A DNA stretch of 64,000 nucleotides. Source: Pseudomonas sp. St316. GTDB lineage: Bacteria > Pseudomonadota > Gammaproteobacteria > Pseudomonadales > Pseudomonadaceae. The DNA lies in NCBI RefSeq assembly GCF_018325905.1, contig NZ_AP021901.1:6232001-6296000 (forward strand). Reading direction: 5' to 3'. The position numbers and the translations under genes are program-made. Below are positions 44,552 to 53,416 of the stretch, piece after piece. Within the stretch, counting starts at the first letter, position 1. Each line of letters opens with the position of its first letter. The notes beneath the pieces were generated by a model. That model saw nothing but the letters and a program-made list of their open reading frames with translations, had not been told where the DNA came from and did not search any database.

Positions 44552-45772
44552 TTAAGCCGCATCGCGCCTAGCTTCGTTGCGGTAAGCCTCTACCGCCGCG
44601 ATCAAGGCCTGGAGAATCGCCGCGCTGTCACCGATCACCGACAGGTCCGCCCGTTTGATCATGTCGCAACCCGGATCAAGGTTGATTGCCACCACTTTGT
44701 CGCAGGCACCAATGCCCTGCAGGTGCTGGATCGCCCCGGAAATCCCCACGGCCACGTAGACTCGCGCGGTAACCCAGGTGCCGGACGCACCGACCTGGCG
44801 ATCGCGGGCCATGAAGCCGTCGTCCACCGCCACCCGCGAAGCGCCTTCGGTGGCGCCCAGGGCCGCTGCGGTCTTGTGGAAAAGATCCCAGTCCTTGACC
44901 CCGTTTCCGCCGGAGAAAATGAATTCGGCTTCGGCCATCGGGATCGCAGCCGGGTCCACCGCCACTGCGCCAAGGTCTTCAATGCGCGACAAGCTGCGGG
45001 CCACGCTTGTGGATAACTCCACCGGCAGGGCTTCGTGACGGGTTTCGCTGACCGGTTCAGCGCATTCGGCCGCCGCCAGGATCAAGCGCGCCAATGGCCG
45101 CGCCAGGTCTTGCAGGCCGGCACCGGCGCGGCCGATGCACTCTTCACCCTTGACCTGCCAGACCCGAGTGGCCGGGCGTTCGCCCAGGGCCGCGGCCAAA
45201 CGCCGACCCAGTTCGCCACCACCGGTGCGGCTGTCAGGTAACAGCCAATGGCGTGGACTGAACTGGTTATCCACAGCCCGCAGGCCTTGCACGCGTTGTT
45301 CCGGTGCATAACCGCTGAATGCCTCGCCGTCGAGCACCAGCAAGCGGTCGACACCGGCCGTGGCGAAGGTACTTTCCTTGTGCTCGCCGAAGACCACCGC
45401 CAACACCGCGCCTTCGCTACCGGCAAGCTGGTGGGCCAGGCCCAGCAGATCGCGGTCGTGGCTGCTGAGGCGGCCACCGACCATGTCCGGCACCACACTG
45501 ATGTAGAACGCCGGTTGCGGCACCTGATGCAACGGCAGTTGCACCTCGGCGGCGGCAGTACGCTTGGTCGCGCCACCCTGCTGGGCGCCGCTGCGGTCGA
45601 TGCGCTTGATGCCGTTGGGGCCAATGAAACCAACACCATGAACGTTCTTGCGGATGATGCCGTTGGGGCCCATCCAGCTATGCTGCACCGGTTGCATGGC
45701 CGCGTGCAGCGGGTGCAGGCGGTTGCGGGCGATCCACTCGGCGCGAGGGTCGCGGCGGATGATGTCGCTCAT
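44552..45772 (-). CDS. etfA: Electron transfer flavoprotein alpha subunit (dimethylglycine-linked)
   Basis: 406 residues, longer than the usual 310 because of a basic N-terminal extension of about 90 residues (including MGPNGIIRKNVHGVGF and GPNGIKRID repeats). The C-terminal FAD domain has GASGTWVTARVYVAVGISGAIQHLQGI and KVVAINLDPGCDMIKRADLSVIGD, typical of EtfA. It overlaps dgcB by 4 bp (ATGA) and belongs to the dgcA-dgcB-etfA-etfB row. Two DnaA 9-mers lie within it. Confidence 0.92.
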   Translation of the reverse strand: MSDIIRRDPRAEWIARNRLHPLHAAMQPVQHSWMGPNGIIRKNVHGVGFIGPNGIKRIDRSGAQQGGATKRTAAAEVQLPLHQVPQPAFYISVVPDMVGGRLSSHDRDLLGLAHQLAGSEGAVLAVVFGEHKESTFATAGVDRLLVLDGEAFSGYAPEQRVQGLRAVDNQFSPRHWLLPDSRTGGGELGRRLAAALGERPATRVWQVKGEECIGRAGAGLQDLARPLARLILAAAECAEPVSETRHEALPVELSTSVARSLSRIEDLGAVAVDPAAIPMAEAEFIFSGGNGVKDWDLFHKTAAALGATEGASRVAVDDGFMARDRQVGASGTWVTARVYVAVGISGAIQHLQGIGACDKVVAINLDPGCDMIKRADLSVIGDSAAILQALIAAVEAYRNEARRDAA

Positions 45773-47721
45773 GAGTGCACCTCCGCGGGTTCACGTTTGG
45801 TCGGGGCCACGGGTTTGTTCGGGGCCGCGTCTTCGAGCAGCGCATCGGCCACCAGTTCGGCAATGTCCTTGATCATCGGCCGCGGCTCGACCACGCCTTC
45901 CAGCATCGCGGTGCACTGTGGACAACCCACGGCCACCAGTTCGGCGCCGGTCTCGCGGATGTCTTCCATGCGCATGTCAGGGATCCGCTGCTTGCCCGGA
46001 ATGTCCGTGATCGGCGCGCCACCACCACCGCCGCAGCAACGCGAACGGAACCCGGAACGCTGCATCTCCTTGACCTCGATACCCAGCGCACGCAGCACTT
46101 GGCGCGGCGCCTCGTATTCGCCGTTGTAGCGACCCAGGTAGCACGGGTCGTGATAGGTCACGCTGTCACCCTTGTGCTGGCCCAGATTCAGTGCGCCTGC
46201 GTCGATGATCTCCGCCATGTAGGTGCTGTGGTGCTGCACCAGGTAGTTGCCATCGAAAGCGCCGTATTCGTTTTTCAGCACGTGAAAACTGTGCGGATCG
46301 CAGGTGACGATGCGGTTGAAGTTGTATTTGGCCAGGGTCTGGATGTTGCGCTTGGCCAACAGCTGGAACGTCGCCTCATCACCCAGGCGCCGGGCCACGT
46401 CGCCGCTGTCGCGTTCCTCGAGGCCGAGCACGGCGAAGTCGATCTTCGCCGCCTTGAGCACTTTGACGAACGCGCGCAGGGTGCGCTGGTTGCGCATGTC
46501 GAAGGCACCGTCGCCGACCCAGAACAGCACGTCGGTGGATTTCTTCTCGCTGAGCAGGTTCAGGTTCAAGTCCGCCGCCCAGTTCATCCGCCCGCCTGGG
46601 GCGAAGCCGCCAGGGTTGTCGGTGGCGATGAGGTTTTCCAGCACCTCGGCGCCTTTGTTCGGCGTTGCGCCCTTTTCCAGGGTCAGGTGACGACGCATGT
46701 CGACGATGGCATCGACGTGCTCGATCATCATCGGGCATTCCTCGACGCAGGCCCGGCAGGTGGTGCAGGACCACAGGGTCTCGGCGTCCACCAGGCCGTT
46801 GACGATCGGCTGATGTGGGTTACCGCTGTGCTCGCCCACCGGTTTGCCGGGGTATGGGCTGCCGGCGAATTTCGCATCGGTGCCGCCGGCCAGGCCGACG
46901 ACCATGTCCTGGATGAGTTTTTTCGGGTTCAGCGGCTGGCCAGCGGCAAAGGCCGGGCACGCGGCTTCACATTTACCGCACTGCACGCAGGCGTCGAAGC
47001 CAAGCAGTTGGTTCCAGGTGAAATCCTTGGGTTTTTCCACCCCTAGCGGTGCAGTCGGGTCGTTCAGGTCCAGCGGTTTGAGACCGGTGGAACGACCGCC
47101 GCCAAAGCGCTCGGCGCGACGGTGCCAAGCCAGGTGCAGGGCGCCGGCAAAGGCGTGCTTCATCGGCCCGCCCCAGGTCATGCCGAAGAACAACTCCGAA
47201 ACGCCCCACAGCACACCAACACCGAGCACTGCCGCCACCAGCCAGCCACCGAAGTTTTCCGGGAGGATACCGGCCACCGGCAGGGTCACCAGGAAAAACG
47301 ACGCCGAGAAGGCCAACAGGCTTTTCGGCAGGCGCATCCAGGGGCCCTTGGACAAACGGGCCGGCGGATTGCGCCGACGCAGGTAGACGAAGATCGCACC
47401 GACGAACATCACCGCCGACATCAACAGCAATGCGTAGCCAAGGAAACGGTTATGCAGGCCAAAGCCGTGGACCAGGATCGCCAGCACCACCGACGCGACC
47501 GCGCCACCGGCCGTGGCGACGTGGGTATTGGCAATGTATTTGTCCCGCGCCACCACATGGTGCAAATCCACCATGTAGCGCTTGGGCATGGCCAAGAGAC
47601 CGCCGATCAGGTCGACCTTGGCCGGTCGTCCGCGGCGCCACATGTTCACCCGCCGCAAGGCGCCAAGGACCGCGAGGCCCAGGGCGGCGAACAGCAGGAT
47701 GGGAAGAAGGGTGTTCAACAT
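45769..47721 (-). CDS. dgcB: Dimethylglycine catabolism iron-sulfur protein DgcB
   Basis: 650 residues. Membrane helices in the first 200 residues, then two 4Fe-4S ligand sets CVQCGKCEAACP and CTTCRACVEECP, and C-terminal CCG domains (CDPHSFHVLKNEY, YHDPCYLGRYN, CCGGGGGAPI) as in heterodisulfide-reductase-like proteins. In P. aeruginosa dgcA and dgcB are required to convert dimethylglycine to sarcosine. It likely carries electrons from DgcA/ETF to the membrane quinone. ATG 47721 (MLNTLLP). Confidence 0.94.
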   Translation of the reverse strand: MLNTLLPILLFAALGLAVLGALRRVNMWRRGRPAKVDLIGGLLAMPKRYMVDLHHVVARDKYIANTHVATAGGAVASVVLAILVHGFGLHNRFLGYALLLMSAVMFVGAIFVYLRRRNPPARLSKGPWMRLPKSLLAFSASFFLVTLPVAGILPENFGGWLVAAVLGVGVLWGVSELFFGMTWGGPMKHAFAGALHLAWHRRAERFGGGRSTGLKPLDLNDPTAPLGVEKPKDFTWNQLLGFDACVQCGKCEAACPAFAAGQPLNPKKLIQDMVVGLAGGTDAKFAGSPYPGKPVGEHSGNPHQPIVNGLVDAETLWSCTTCRACVEECPMMIEHVDAIVDMRRHLTLEKGATPNKGAEVLENLIATDNPGGFAPGGRMNWAADLNLNLLSEKKSTDVLFWVGDGAFDMRNQRTLRAFVKVLKAAKIDFAVLGLEERDSGDVARRLGDEATFQLLAKRNIQTLAKYNFNRIVTCDPHSFHVLKNEYGAFDGNYLVQHHSTYMAEIIDAGALNLGQHKGDSVTYHDPCYLGRYNGEYEAPRQVLRALGIEVKEMQRSGFRSRCCGGGGGAPITDIPGKQRIPDMRMEDIRETGAELVAVGCPQCTAMLEGVVEPRPMIKDIAELVADALLEDAAPNKPVAPTKREPAEVHS

Positions 47722-47778
47722 AGGTGTTGCTCCCAAAGACTTCAGGGTCTTGCAGGTCGAGATGCCTTACCCGGCTCC

Positions 47779-47867
47779 TGTGGGAGCGAGCTTGCTCGCG
47801 ATTGCATTCTGTCAGTCCTGTTTGAATTGACTGACCCACCGCTTTCGCGAGCAAGCTCGCTCCCACA
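47779..47867. repeat. REPIN, forward-then-reverse
   Basis: Two arms about 42 bp apart in the dgcA-dgcB gap. Confidence 0.88.
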
Positions 47868-47884
47868 GGATCATGTGCAAGCTG

Positions 47885-49945
47885 TTAGAAGTCCTTGCAC
47901 AACCGCAGGGCGTCATAGATGGCCGCGTGGGTATTCCGCTGGGCCACGCAGTCGCCGATGCGGAACAGCAGGTAACCATCGCCGCTCTGCTCCAGGCACG
48001 GCTGGGGCTTGATCGCGAACAGGGCTTCAACGTCGATCTGACCCTTGTTGCGCGAACCTTCCTTGAGGGCGTAGTAGATTTCTTCGTCCGGACGCACGCC
48101 GTTCTCTACCACCACCTGATCCACCACGCGCTCTTCCTTGGCCCCGGTGTATTCGTTTTCCAGCACCGCCACCAGCTTGTCGCCCTCGCGGTAGACCTTC
48201 TCCAGCATCATGTCCCCGGTCATGATCACTTCTTTCGGGTACATGCTGCGGTAGTAGGTAGGGAACGAGGTCCCGCCAATGGCTACGCCCGGCTTGATGT
48301 CGTCGGTGACGATCTCGACCTGGCTGCCTTTGTCGGCGAGGAAGTCCGCCACCGACATGCCGGTGAACTCACAAATGGTGTCGTAGACCAGCACGTTCTT
48401 GCCCGGCGCGACCTTGCCGTCGAGCACGTCCCAACTGCTGACCACCAGCCCTTCGGCGGCGCCCCAGTGCTCGTTCTGCTCCAGGAACGGATGCCCGCCA
48501 ACCGCCAGCACGACCACGTCCGGACGCACGTCCATGATGGTTGCCGCGTCAGCCGCCACGCCCAGGCGCAGGTCGACTTTCAACCGCGCCAGCTCCAGTT
48601 GGAACCAGCGGGTGATACCGGCGATCTGGTCCCGTTGCGGGGCTTTCGAGGCGGTGGTGATCTGCCCGCCGATGAATTCTTTCTTCTCGAACAGGGTCAC
48701 GTCGTGCCCACGTTCGGCCGCCACGCGAGCGGCTTCCATACCCGCAGGACCGGCACCGACCACCACCACCTTGCGTTTCGGCCCGGTAGATTTTTCGATG
48801 ATGTGCGGCACGCCCATGTATTCACGGGAGGTCGCGGCGTTCTGGATGCACAGTACGTCCAGCCCTTGGTACTGGCGGTCGATGCAGTAGTTGGCGCCGA
48901 CGCACTGCTTGATCTGGTCGATCTGGCCCATCTTGATCTTGGCGATCAGGTGCGGGTCGGCGATGTGGGCGCGGGTCATGCCGACCATGTCGACGTAACC
49001 GCCCTCCAGGATCCGCGTGGCCTGGTTCGGGTCCTTGATGTTCTGCGCGTGCAGCACCGGGACCTTGACCACTTCCTTGATACCGGCGGCCAGGTGCAGG
49101 AACGGCTCCGGTGGATAACTCATGTTCGGGATAACGTTGGCCAGGGTGTTGTGGGTGTCGCAACCCGAACCCACCACGCCGATGAAATCCAGCATGCCGG
49201 TATCGTCGTAGTACTTGGCGATCTGCTTCATGTCCTCGTGGGACAGGCCGTCCGGGTGGAACTCGTCACCGCACAGGCGCATGCCCACGCAGAAATCGTC
49301 GCCCACTTCGGCACGCACGGCCTTGAGCACTTCCAGGCCGAACTTCATCCGGCCCTCGAAAGTGCCACCCCACTCGTCGGTACGCTTGTTGACCCGCGGG
49401 CTCCAGAACTGGTCGATCATGTGCTGGTGCACGGCCGACAGCTCGACGCCATCCAGGCCACCGGCCTTGGCGCGCTTGGCGGCGCTGGCGTAGTTGCCGA
49501 TCACCCGCCAGATTTCTTCCGGCTCGATGGTTTTGCAGGTGGCGCGGTGCACCGGCTCACGTACGCCAGACGGCGACATCAGGGTTGGCCAGTTGAAACC
49601 GTCCCAGCGCGAGCGCCGGCCCATGTGGGTAATCTGGATCATGATCTTGGCGCCATGCTTGTGCATGGCGTCGGCCAGGTTCTGGAAATGCGGGATGATG
49701 CGGTCGGTGGACAAGTTCACCGAGCTCCACCATTCCTGCGGGCTGTCGATGGCCACCACCGACGAGCCACCGCAGATCGCCAGGCCGATGCCGCCCTTGG
49801 CCTTCTCTTCGTAATACTTGACGTACCGATCGGTGGTCATGCCGCCGTCGGTGGCGTAGACCTCGGCGTGCGCGGTGCTGAGCACGCGGTTGCGGATGGT
49901 CAGCTTGCCGATCTGGATCGGCTGGAACATTGCTTCAAAAGCCAT
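47885..49945 (-). CDS. dgcA: Dimethylglycine demethylase DgcA (Old-Yellow-Enzyme-type flavoprotein)
   Basis: 686 residues. N-terminal TIM barrel of the OYE/trimethylamine dehydrogenase family (MFQPIQIGKLTIRNRVLSTAH, AICGGSSVV, EWGGTFEGRMKFGLEVL) with a 4Fe-4S cluster region (CVGANYCIDRQYQGLDVLCIQNA), and a C-terminal FAD/NAD domain (VVVGAGPAGMEAARVAAERGHDV). Same architecture as trimethylamine/dimethylamine dehydrogenase. It converts dimethylglycine to sarcosine. The gene follows DUF5943 by 15 bp. Confidence 0.95.
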   Translation of the reverse strand: MAFEAMFQPIQIGKLTIRNRVLSTAHAEVYATDGGMTTDRYVKYYEEKAKGGIGLAICGGSSVVAIDSPQEWWSSVNLSTDRIIPHFQNLADAMHKHGAKIMIQITHMGRRSRWDGFNWPTLMSPSGVREPVHRATCKTIEPEEIWRVIGNYASAAKRAKAGGLDGVELSAVHQHMIDQFWSPRVNKRTDEWGGTFEGRMKFGLEVLKAVRAEVGDDFCVGMRLCGDEFHPDGLSHEDMKQIAKYYDDTGMLDFIGVVGSGCDTHNTLANVIPNMSYPPEPFLHLAAGIKEVVKVPVLHAQNIKDPNQATRILEGGYVDMVGMTRAHIADPHLIAKIKMGQIDQIKQCVGANYCIDRQYQGLDVLCIQNAATSREYMGVPHIIEKSTGPKRKVVVVGAGPAGMEAARVAAERGHDVTLFEKKEFIGGQITTASKAPQRDQIAGITRWFQLELARLKVDLRLGVAADAATIMDVRPDVVVLAVGGHPFLEQNEHWGAAEGLVVSSWDVLDGKVAPGKNVLVYDTICEFTGMSVADFLADKGSQVEIVTDDIKPGVAIGGTSFPTYYRSMYPKEVIMTGDMMLEKVYREGDKLVAVLENEYTGAKEERVVDQVVVENGVRPDEEIYYALKEGSRNKGQIDVEALFAIKPQPCLEQSGDGYLLFRIGDCVAQRNTHAAIYDALRLCKDF

Positions 49946-49960
49946 GGCGCAATCCTCGAC

Positions 49961-50491
49961 TTACAACGGCTTGACGATGAACAGGCCGTCGTCGTGGCCT
50001 TCTTCGGAACCGCCGTAGACCTGCTCGGCCACGGTGCGGATCTTGCTGCCGCGAGCGGCGAGGATCTGGTCCATGGCGCCGGCGAACCAGCCGGTGAACA
50101 TGTAGTCGACCTTGCGCCCGACCTTGCCGTACACATAGACGAACGCCGAGTGTTCGAGCTTGACGCTGCAAGTGCCTTTATCGAGATCGATGTCCTGGAT
50201 CTTGAACAGGCCCCAGCCGCGCTGCGACAGGCGCTTCATGTAGTGTTCGAACACCGCGACGCCTTCCAGGCCATGGCATTCGGCTTCTTTTTCACACCAG
50301 TGCCAGGCGGATTTGTAGCCAGCCTTGTAGAGAATCTCGGCGTAGGCCTCGGCGCCCAGCACTTCTTCGATGCCCATGTGGTTATTGACGAAAAAGTGAC
50401 GCGGCACGTACAGCATCGGCAGGGCGTCGGAGGTCCAGACACCGGTTTCGCTGTCGACTTCGATAGGCAGTTGCGGGGCGATCTTGGCCAT
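49961..50491 (-). CDS. DUF5943 protein of the dimethylglycine operon
   Basis: 176 residues, no signal peptide. A 4-vinyl-reductase-like compact alpha/beta fold is suggested by HFFVNNHMGIEEVLGAEAYAEILYKAGYKSAW and ECHGLEGVAVFEHYMKRLSQRGWG; an HC pair and Cys near the middle could bind a ligand. The position between the dipeptidase and dgcA is conserved (PA5397 equivalent), so it likely helps dimethylglycine catabolism, but its function is unknown. Confidence 0.85.
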   Translation of the reverse strand: MAKIAPQLPIEVDSETGVWTSDALPMLYVPRHFFVNNHMGIEEVLGAEAYAEILYKAGYKSAWHWCEKEAECHGLEGVAVFEHYMKRLSQRGWGLFKIQDIDLDKGTCSVKLEHSAFVYVYGKVGRKVDYMFTGWFAGAMDQILAARGSKIRTVAEQVYGGSEEGHDDGLFIVKPL

Positions 50492-50570
50492 GAAAACTTG
50501 ACTCCGGAAATTCGTGGTATTGCCTGCGGCGCAGAGGGCCGCAGGTAGAGGATTGGCGGTGCGGCGGCGT

Positions 50571-51548
50571 TTATTCGCCCCAGACGTCTTTCAAGACGTT
50601 GACCCAGTTTTCGCCCATGATCTTGCGCACCACCCGCTCGGAGTGGCCGCGCTTGAGCAGCGTCTCGGTGAGGTTCGGGAACTCGCCCACGGTGCGGATG
50701 CCCAGGGGGTTGATGATCTTGCCGAAGCTGGTCAGACGACGGGCGTAGCCCTTGTCGTGGGTCAGCATTTCGAAGAAGTCCTGGCCGTGGCCCTGGGTGA
50801 AGTCGGTGCCGATGCCGATGGCGTCTTCGCCGACGATGTTCATGGTGTATTCGATGGCTTCGGCGTAGTCGTCGATGGTCGAATCGATGCCCTTGGCCAG
50901 GAACGGCGCGAACATGGTCACGCCGACGAAACCGCCGTGGTCGGCGATGAACTTCAGTTCTTCATCGGATTTGTTGCGCGGGTGTTCTTTCAGGCCGGAC
51001 GGCAGGCAGTGGGAATAGCAGACCGGTTTCCTGGATTCGAGGATGACTTCTTCGGAAGTCTTGGAACCGACGTGGGACAGGTCACACATGATGCCGACCC
51101 GGTTCATCTCGGCGACGATTTCGCGACCGAAGCCCGACAGGCCGCCGTCGCGCTCGTAGCAACCGGTGCCCACCAGGTTCTGGGTGTTGTAGCACATCTG
51201 CACCACACCGACGCCGAGCTGCTTGAAGATCTCGACATAGCCAAGCTGGTCTTCGAAGGCGTGGGCATTCTGGAAGCCGAAGATAATGCCGGTCTTGCCC
51301 TGCTCCTTGGCGCGACGGATGTCGGCGGTGGTTTTCACCGGGATCACCAGGTCGCTGTTCTCGCGGATCAGTTTCTGGCTGGCGGCGATATTGTTGATGG
51401 TGGCCTGGAAGCCCTCCCACACCGACACGGTGCAGTTGGCGGCGGTCAGGCCGCCCTTGCGCATGTCCTCGAACAGGTCGCGGTTCCACTTGGCAATGAT
51501 CAGCCCGTCGATAACGATGCTGTCAGCGTGCAGTTCGGCTGGGCTCAT
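50571..51548 (-). CDS. Membrane dipeptidase (peptidase M19 family)
   Basis: 325 residues. The M19 metal sites are visible: DGLIIAKWN (a variant of the HxD start), NDEELKF region, CDLSHVG, VCYSHCLPSGL, and GIGTDFTQGH. No signal peptide in the chosen frame starting at ATG 51548 (MSPAELH). It is the first gene of the row running into dgcA. In P. aeruginosa the equivalent is PA5396. The replaced first histidine suggests an altered metal site or a non-peptide substrate; role in the pathway unknown. Confidence 0.88.
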   Translation of the reverse strand: MSPAELHADSIVIDGLIIAKWNRDLFEDMRKGGLTAANCTVSVWEGFQATINNIAASQKLIRENSDLVIPVKTTADIRRAKEQGKTGIIFGFQNAHAFEDQLGYVEIFKQLGVGVVQMCYNTQNLVGTGCYERDGGLSGFGREIVAEMNRVGIMCDLSHVGSKTSEEVILESRKPVCYSHCLPSGLKEHPRNKSDEELKFIADHGGFVGVTMFAPFLAKGIDSTIDDYAEAIEYTMNIVGEDAIGIGTDFTQGHGQDFFEMLTHDKGYARRLTSFGKIINPLGIRTVGEFPNLTETLLKRGHSERVVRKIMGENWVNVLKDVWGE

Positions 51549-51783
51549 CAGGCAGTCCCCTTTTGTCAGCGATTCATGCGCCGAATCGTGTGCCGGCGCT
51601 TTGGGGCCAGCATATGCCGGAGGGCCGTGGCGACCCGGTGCAAAAACGACAGGGGAATTGCCGAAAGCGTCAATCCACGACAATGGACTGCAACAGGCCC
51701 ACCCTGCCCGTCTGTTCTTTAGCCGACGCTTGCGCCAGAATCCGCCGCATCACTGGTTTTCACTGGACTCGAGCGGCAACGCA

Positions 51784-52185
51784 ATGAAATCACTCTTCCT
51801 GGCTTTGGCACTGATCAGCACCGTCGCACATGCGACCGAAGACACCGAGCAAAACCCTTGCGACGCGGTGGAAAACGACGTCCAGACCCTGGCCTGCTCG
51901 GCCTACGGCAAGACCGCCGCTGAACAATTGCTGAGCGAAAACCTGCAAAGCCTCAACGAGCGCCTGCAAACCCGCTACGCCAGCGACAAGACCCAGCTCA
52001 ACGACATCACCACCAAGGTCAAGGCCGCCCAGCAACTGTGGCTCAAACAACGCGAGGCCGACTGCGCCATCGCCGCTTTCCCGGCCAAACCCGGCAGCGA
52101 AGCCTATAAAATCGCCGAAAACGACTGCATGGCTCAGGTCAGCGATGACCGATCCGAGTTTCTGGAGTCGATTGGGCAGGAGTGA
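51784..52185 (+). CDS. Periplasmic LprI-like (DUF1311) protein
   Basis: 133 residues. Signal peptide MKSLFLALALISTVAHA; mature domain with four cysteines and the DUF1311 pattern (NPCDAVENDVQTLACSAYGKTAAEQLL, KAAQQLWLKQREADCAIAAF, ENDCMAQ). LprI family proteins inhibit lysozyme in other bacteria; whether this one does is unknown. ATG 51784; monocistronic. Confidence 0.88.
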   Translation: MKSLFLALALISTVAHATEDTEQNPCDAVENDVQTLACSAYGKTAAEQLLSENLQSLNERLQTRYASDKTQLNDITTKVKAAQQLWLKQREADCAIAAFPAKPGSEAYKIAENDCMAQVSDDRSEFLESIGQE

Positions 52186-52224
52186 GGCAATATCCAGACA
52201 CCTTTCACGCGTTGGCCCTGGAGT

Positions 52225-52268
52225 GGATATAAGTCAGGATTCGCAAATCTTATAAAAGACTTATATCC
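52225..52268. promoter_or_regulatory. Toxin-antitoxin operator, 11-bp inverted repeat
   Basis: GGATATAAGTC at 52225-52235 and GACTTATATCC at 52258-52268, perfect arms 22 bp apart, with TATAAA at 52251 between them. It spans the promoter just before the toxin gene, where the antitoxin complex usually binds. Confidence 0.7.
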
Positions 52269-52272
52269 TTCC

Positions 52273-52527
52273 ATGAACACTATTCACTGGACCAGAAAAG
52301 CCGTTAAGCAGCTTTTGAAATTGCACTCAGCCCATCAGGCTCAGGTTCGGGACGCCGTTACGGCGCTCGCCCAGATGCCTGACGTGGTGAACGTCAAAGC
52401 ACTTGTCGGTCATGACTATGCCTATCGTCTTAGGGTAGGCCGTTATCGAGTCATATTCGATTGGGACGGGGCGATCAAGGTCGTCAGCATTCAAGAGGTC
52501 AAGAAACGCGATGAACGTACCTACTGA
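52273..52527 (+). CDS. RelE/ParE-superfamily toxin (HigB-like)
   Basis: 84 residues. Typical compact RelE fold: IHWTRKAVKQLLKLHS, then GHDYAYRLRVGRYRVIFDW with the Arg-rich strand and a C-terminal VKKRDERTY in which Lys, Arg and Tyr would cleave ribosome-bound mRNA. The gene precedes and overlaps its antitoxin by 17 bp, the toxin-first order seen in higBA and related systems. Confidence 0.9.
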   Translation: MNTIHWTRKAVKQLLKLHSAHQAQVRDAVTALAQMPDVVNVKALVGHDYAYRLRVGRYRVIFDWDGAIKVVSIQEVKKRDERTY

Positions 52528-52837
52528 TATTCAGATCATCAACGATGCGGATGGGAGCCCGGCATTCGTGGTCATCCCCTATGCCCAATACATTGCCCAA
52601 AACAGACTGCAACCCGATCTGATTCCCCATGAAGTCGTCAGCCGAATCGTCGACGGCGCCACGCCCATCCGTGCATGGCGCGAGCACTTGAATCTGACGC
52701 AGGATGAAGTTGCCAGGCGCCTGGGCATTTCTCAACCGGCGTTCGCGCAGCAGGAATCCGTTGCCAAGCCTCGCCGGGCAACCCGCGAGAAAATTGCCGC
52801 GGTCTTTGGTATCCATGCCGATCAGTTGGAGCTGTAA
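52511..52837 (+). CDS. XRE-family antitoxin (HigA-like)
   Basis: 108 residues. A HTH_3 domain occupies residues 55-105 (WREHLNLTQDEVARRLGISQPAFAQQE). The N-terminal 40 residues (NDADGSPAFVVIPYAQYIAQ) resemble the Phd-like neutralising segment of type II antitoxins, so the protein is a Phd-like head on an XRE body. It should neutralise the RelE-type toxin and repress at the inverted repeat 52225-52268. Confidence 0.9.
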   Translation: MNVPTDIQIINDADGSPAFVVIPYAQYIAQNRLQPDLIPHEVVSRIVDGATPIRAWREHLNLTQDEVARRLGISQPAFAQQESVAKPRRATREKIAAVFGIHADQLEL

Positions 52838-52869
52838 GCTGCACGCCACCCTTGAACGAAGAGAACCAC

Positions 52870-53286
52870 ATGAAAACCTGCGGCATCGAGATAAAGGGCA
52901 GCGAAGCGATCATCGCCGTTGCCGCGCTGGAACAGCAGGCGCTGACCCATGTCGCGTTGAACACCAAGAAAATCGCCCTGGACGATGATGACGAAGCCGC
53001 CAACGTCAAGGCATTCGCCGCCCAGGTGCGGGCATTCGTGGCCGAGCAGGGCATCGAGCGCATCGCCATCAAGAAGCGCAGCAAGAAAGGCGAGTTCGCC
53101 GGTGGGCCGACGACGTTCAAGATCGAAGGCGTTTTCCAGTTGCTGGAAGGCTGCGAAGTGACGTTGCTGTCACCGCAGACCATCAATGCACAGGCCAAGA
53201 AACACGATTTCGCCCTGCCGGCCACGCTGAACAAGTATCAGCACGAGGCGTACAAGGCGGCATGCTCGGCGTTGATGAAGAAATAG
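52870..53286 (+). CDS. DUF3010 family protein
   Basis: 138 residues (MKTCGIEIKGSEAIIAVAAL). An alpha/beta protein with an N-terminal beta-hairpin and a strand-helix order suggesting an RNase H-like fold (GIEIKGSEAII, RIAIKKRSKKGEFAGGP). DUF3010 is widespread in gammaproteobacteria, function unknown. It lies 32 bp after the antitoxin but with its own GAAGAGAA site; probably independent of the toxin pair. Confidence 0.82.
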   Translation: MKTCGIEIKGSEAIIAVAALEQQALTHVALNTKKIALDDDDEAANVKAFAAQVRAFVAEQGIERIAIKKRSKKGEFAGGPTTFKIEGVFQLLEGCEVTLLSPQTINAQAKKHDFALPATLNKYQHEAYKAACSALMKK

Positions 53287-53321
53287 ACTTTCTCCAGCCG
53301 GATACGGTACCTGTGGCGAGG

Positions 53322-53402
53322 GAGCTTGCTCCCGCTGGGGCGCGAAGCGGCCCTTTTTGGGCCTGCTGCACAGTCCAGCGGGAGCAAGCGCCCTCGCCAC
53401 AC
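53322..53402. repeat. REP-like element, GTGGCGAG variant
   Basis: Arms TGTGGCGAGGGAGCTTGCTC and its inverse at the right end, with an internal GCGCGAAGCGG/GGGCC loop. Same family as 19189-19289. Confidence 0.75.
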
Positions 53403-53416
53403 GCTGTTTGGGCTCG

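Noticed and set aside
47873..50548. 891-codon plus-strand frame opposite dgcA and DUF5943
   Set aside because: Same shadow effect; it spans two real genes and has no ribosome site or family resemblance.
52511..52527. Frameshifted single toxin gene
   Set aside because: The 17-bp overlap joins two complete proteins of recognisable toxin and antitoxin families.
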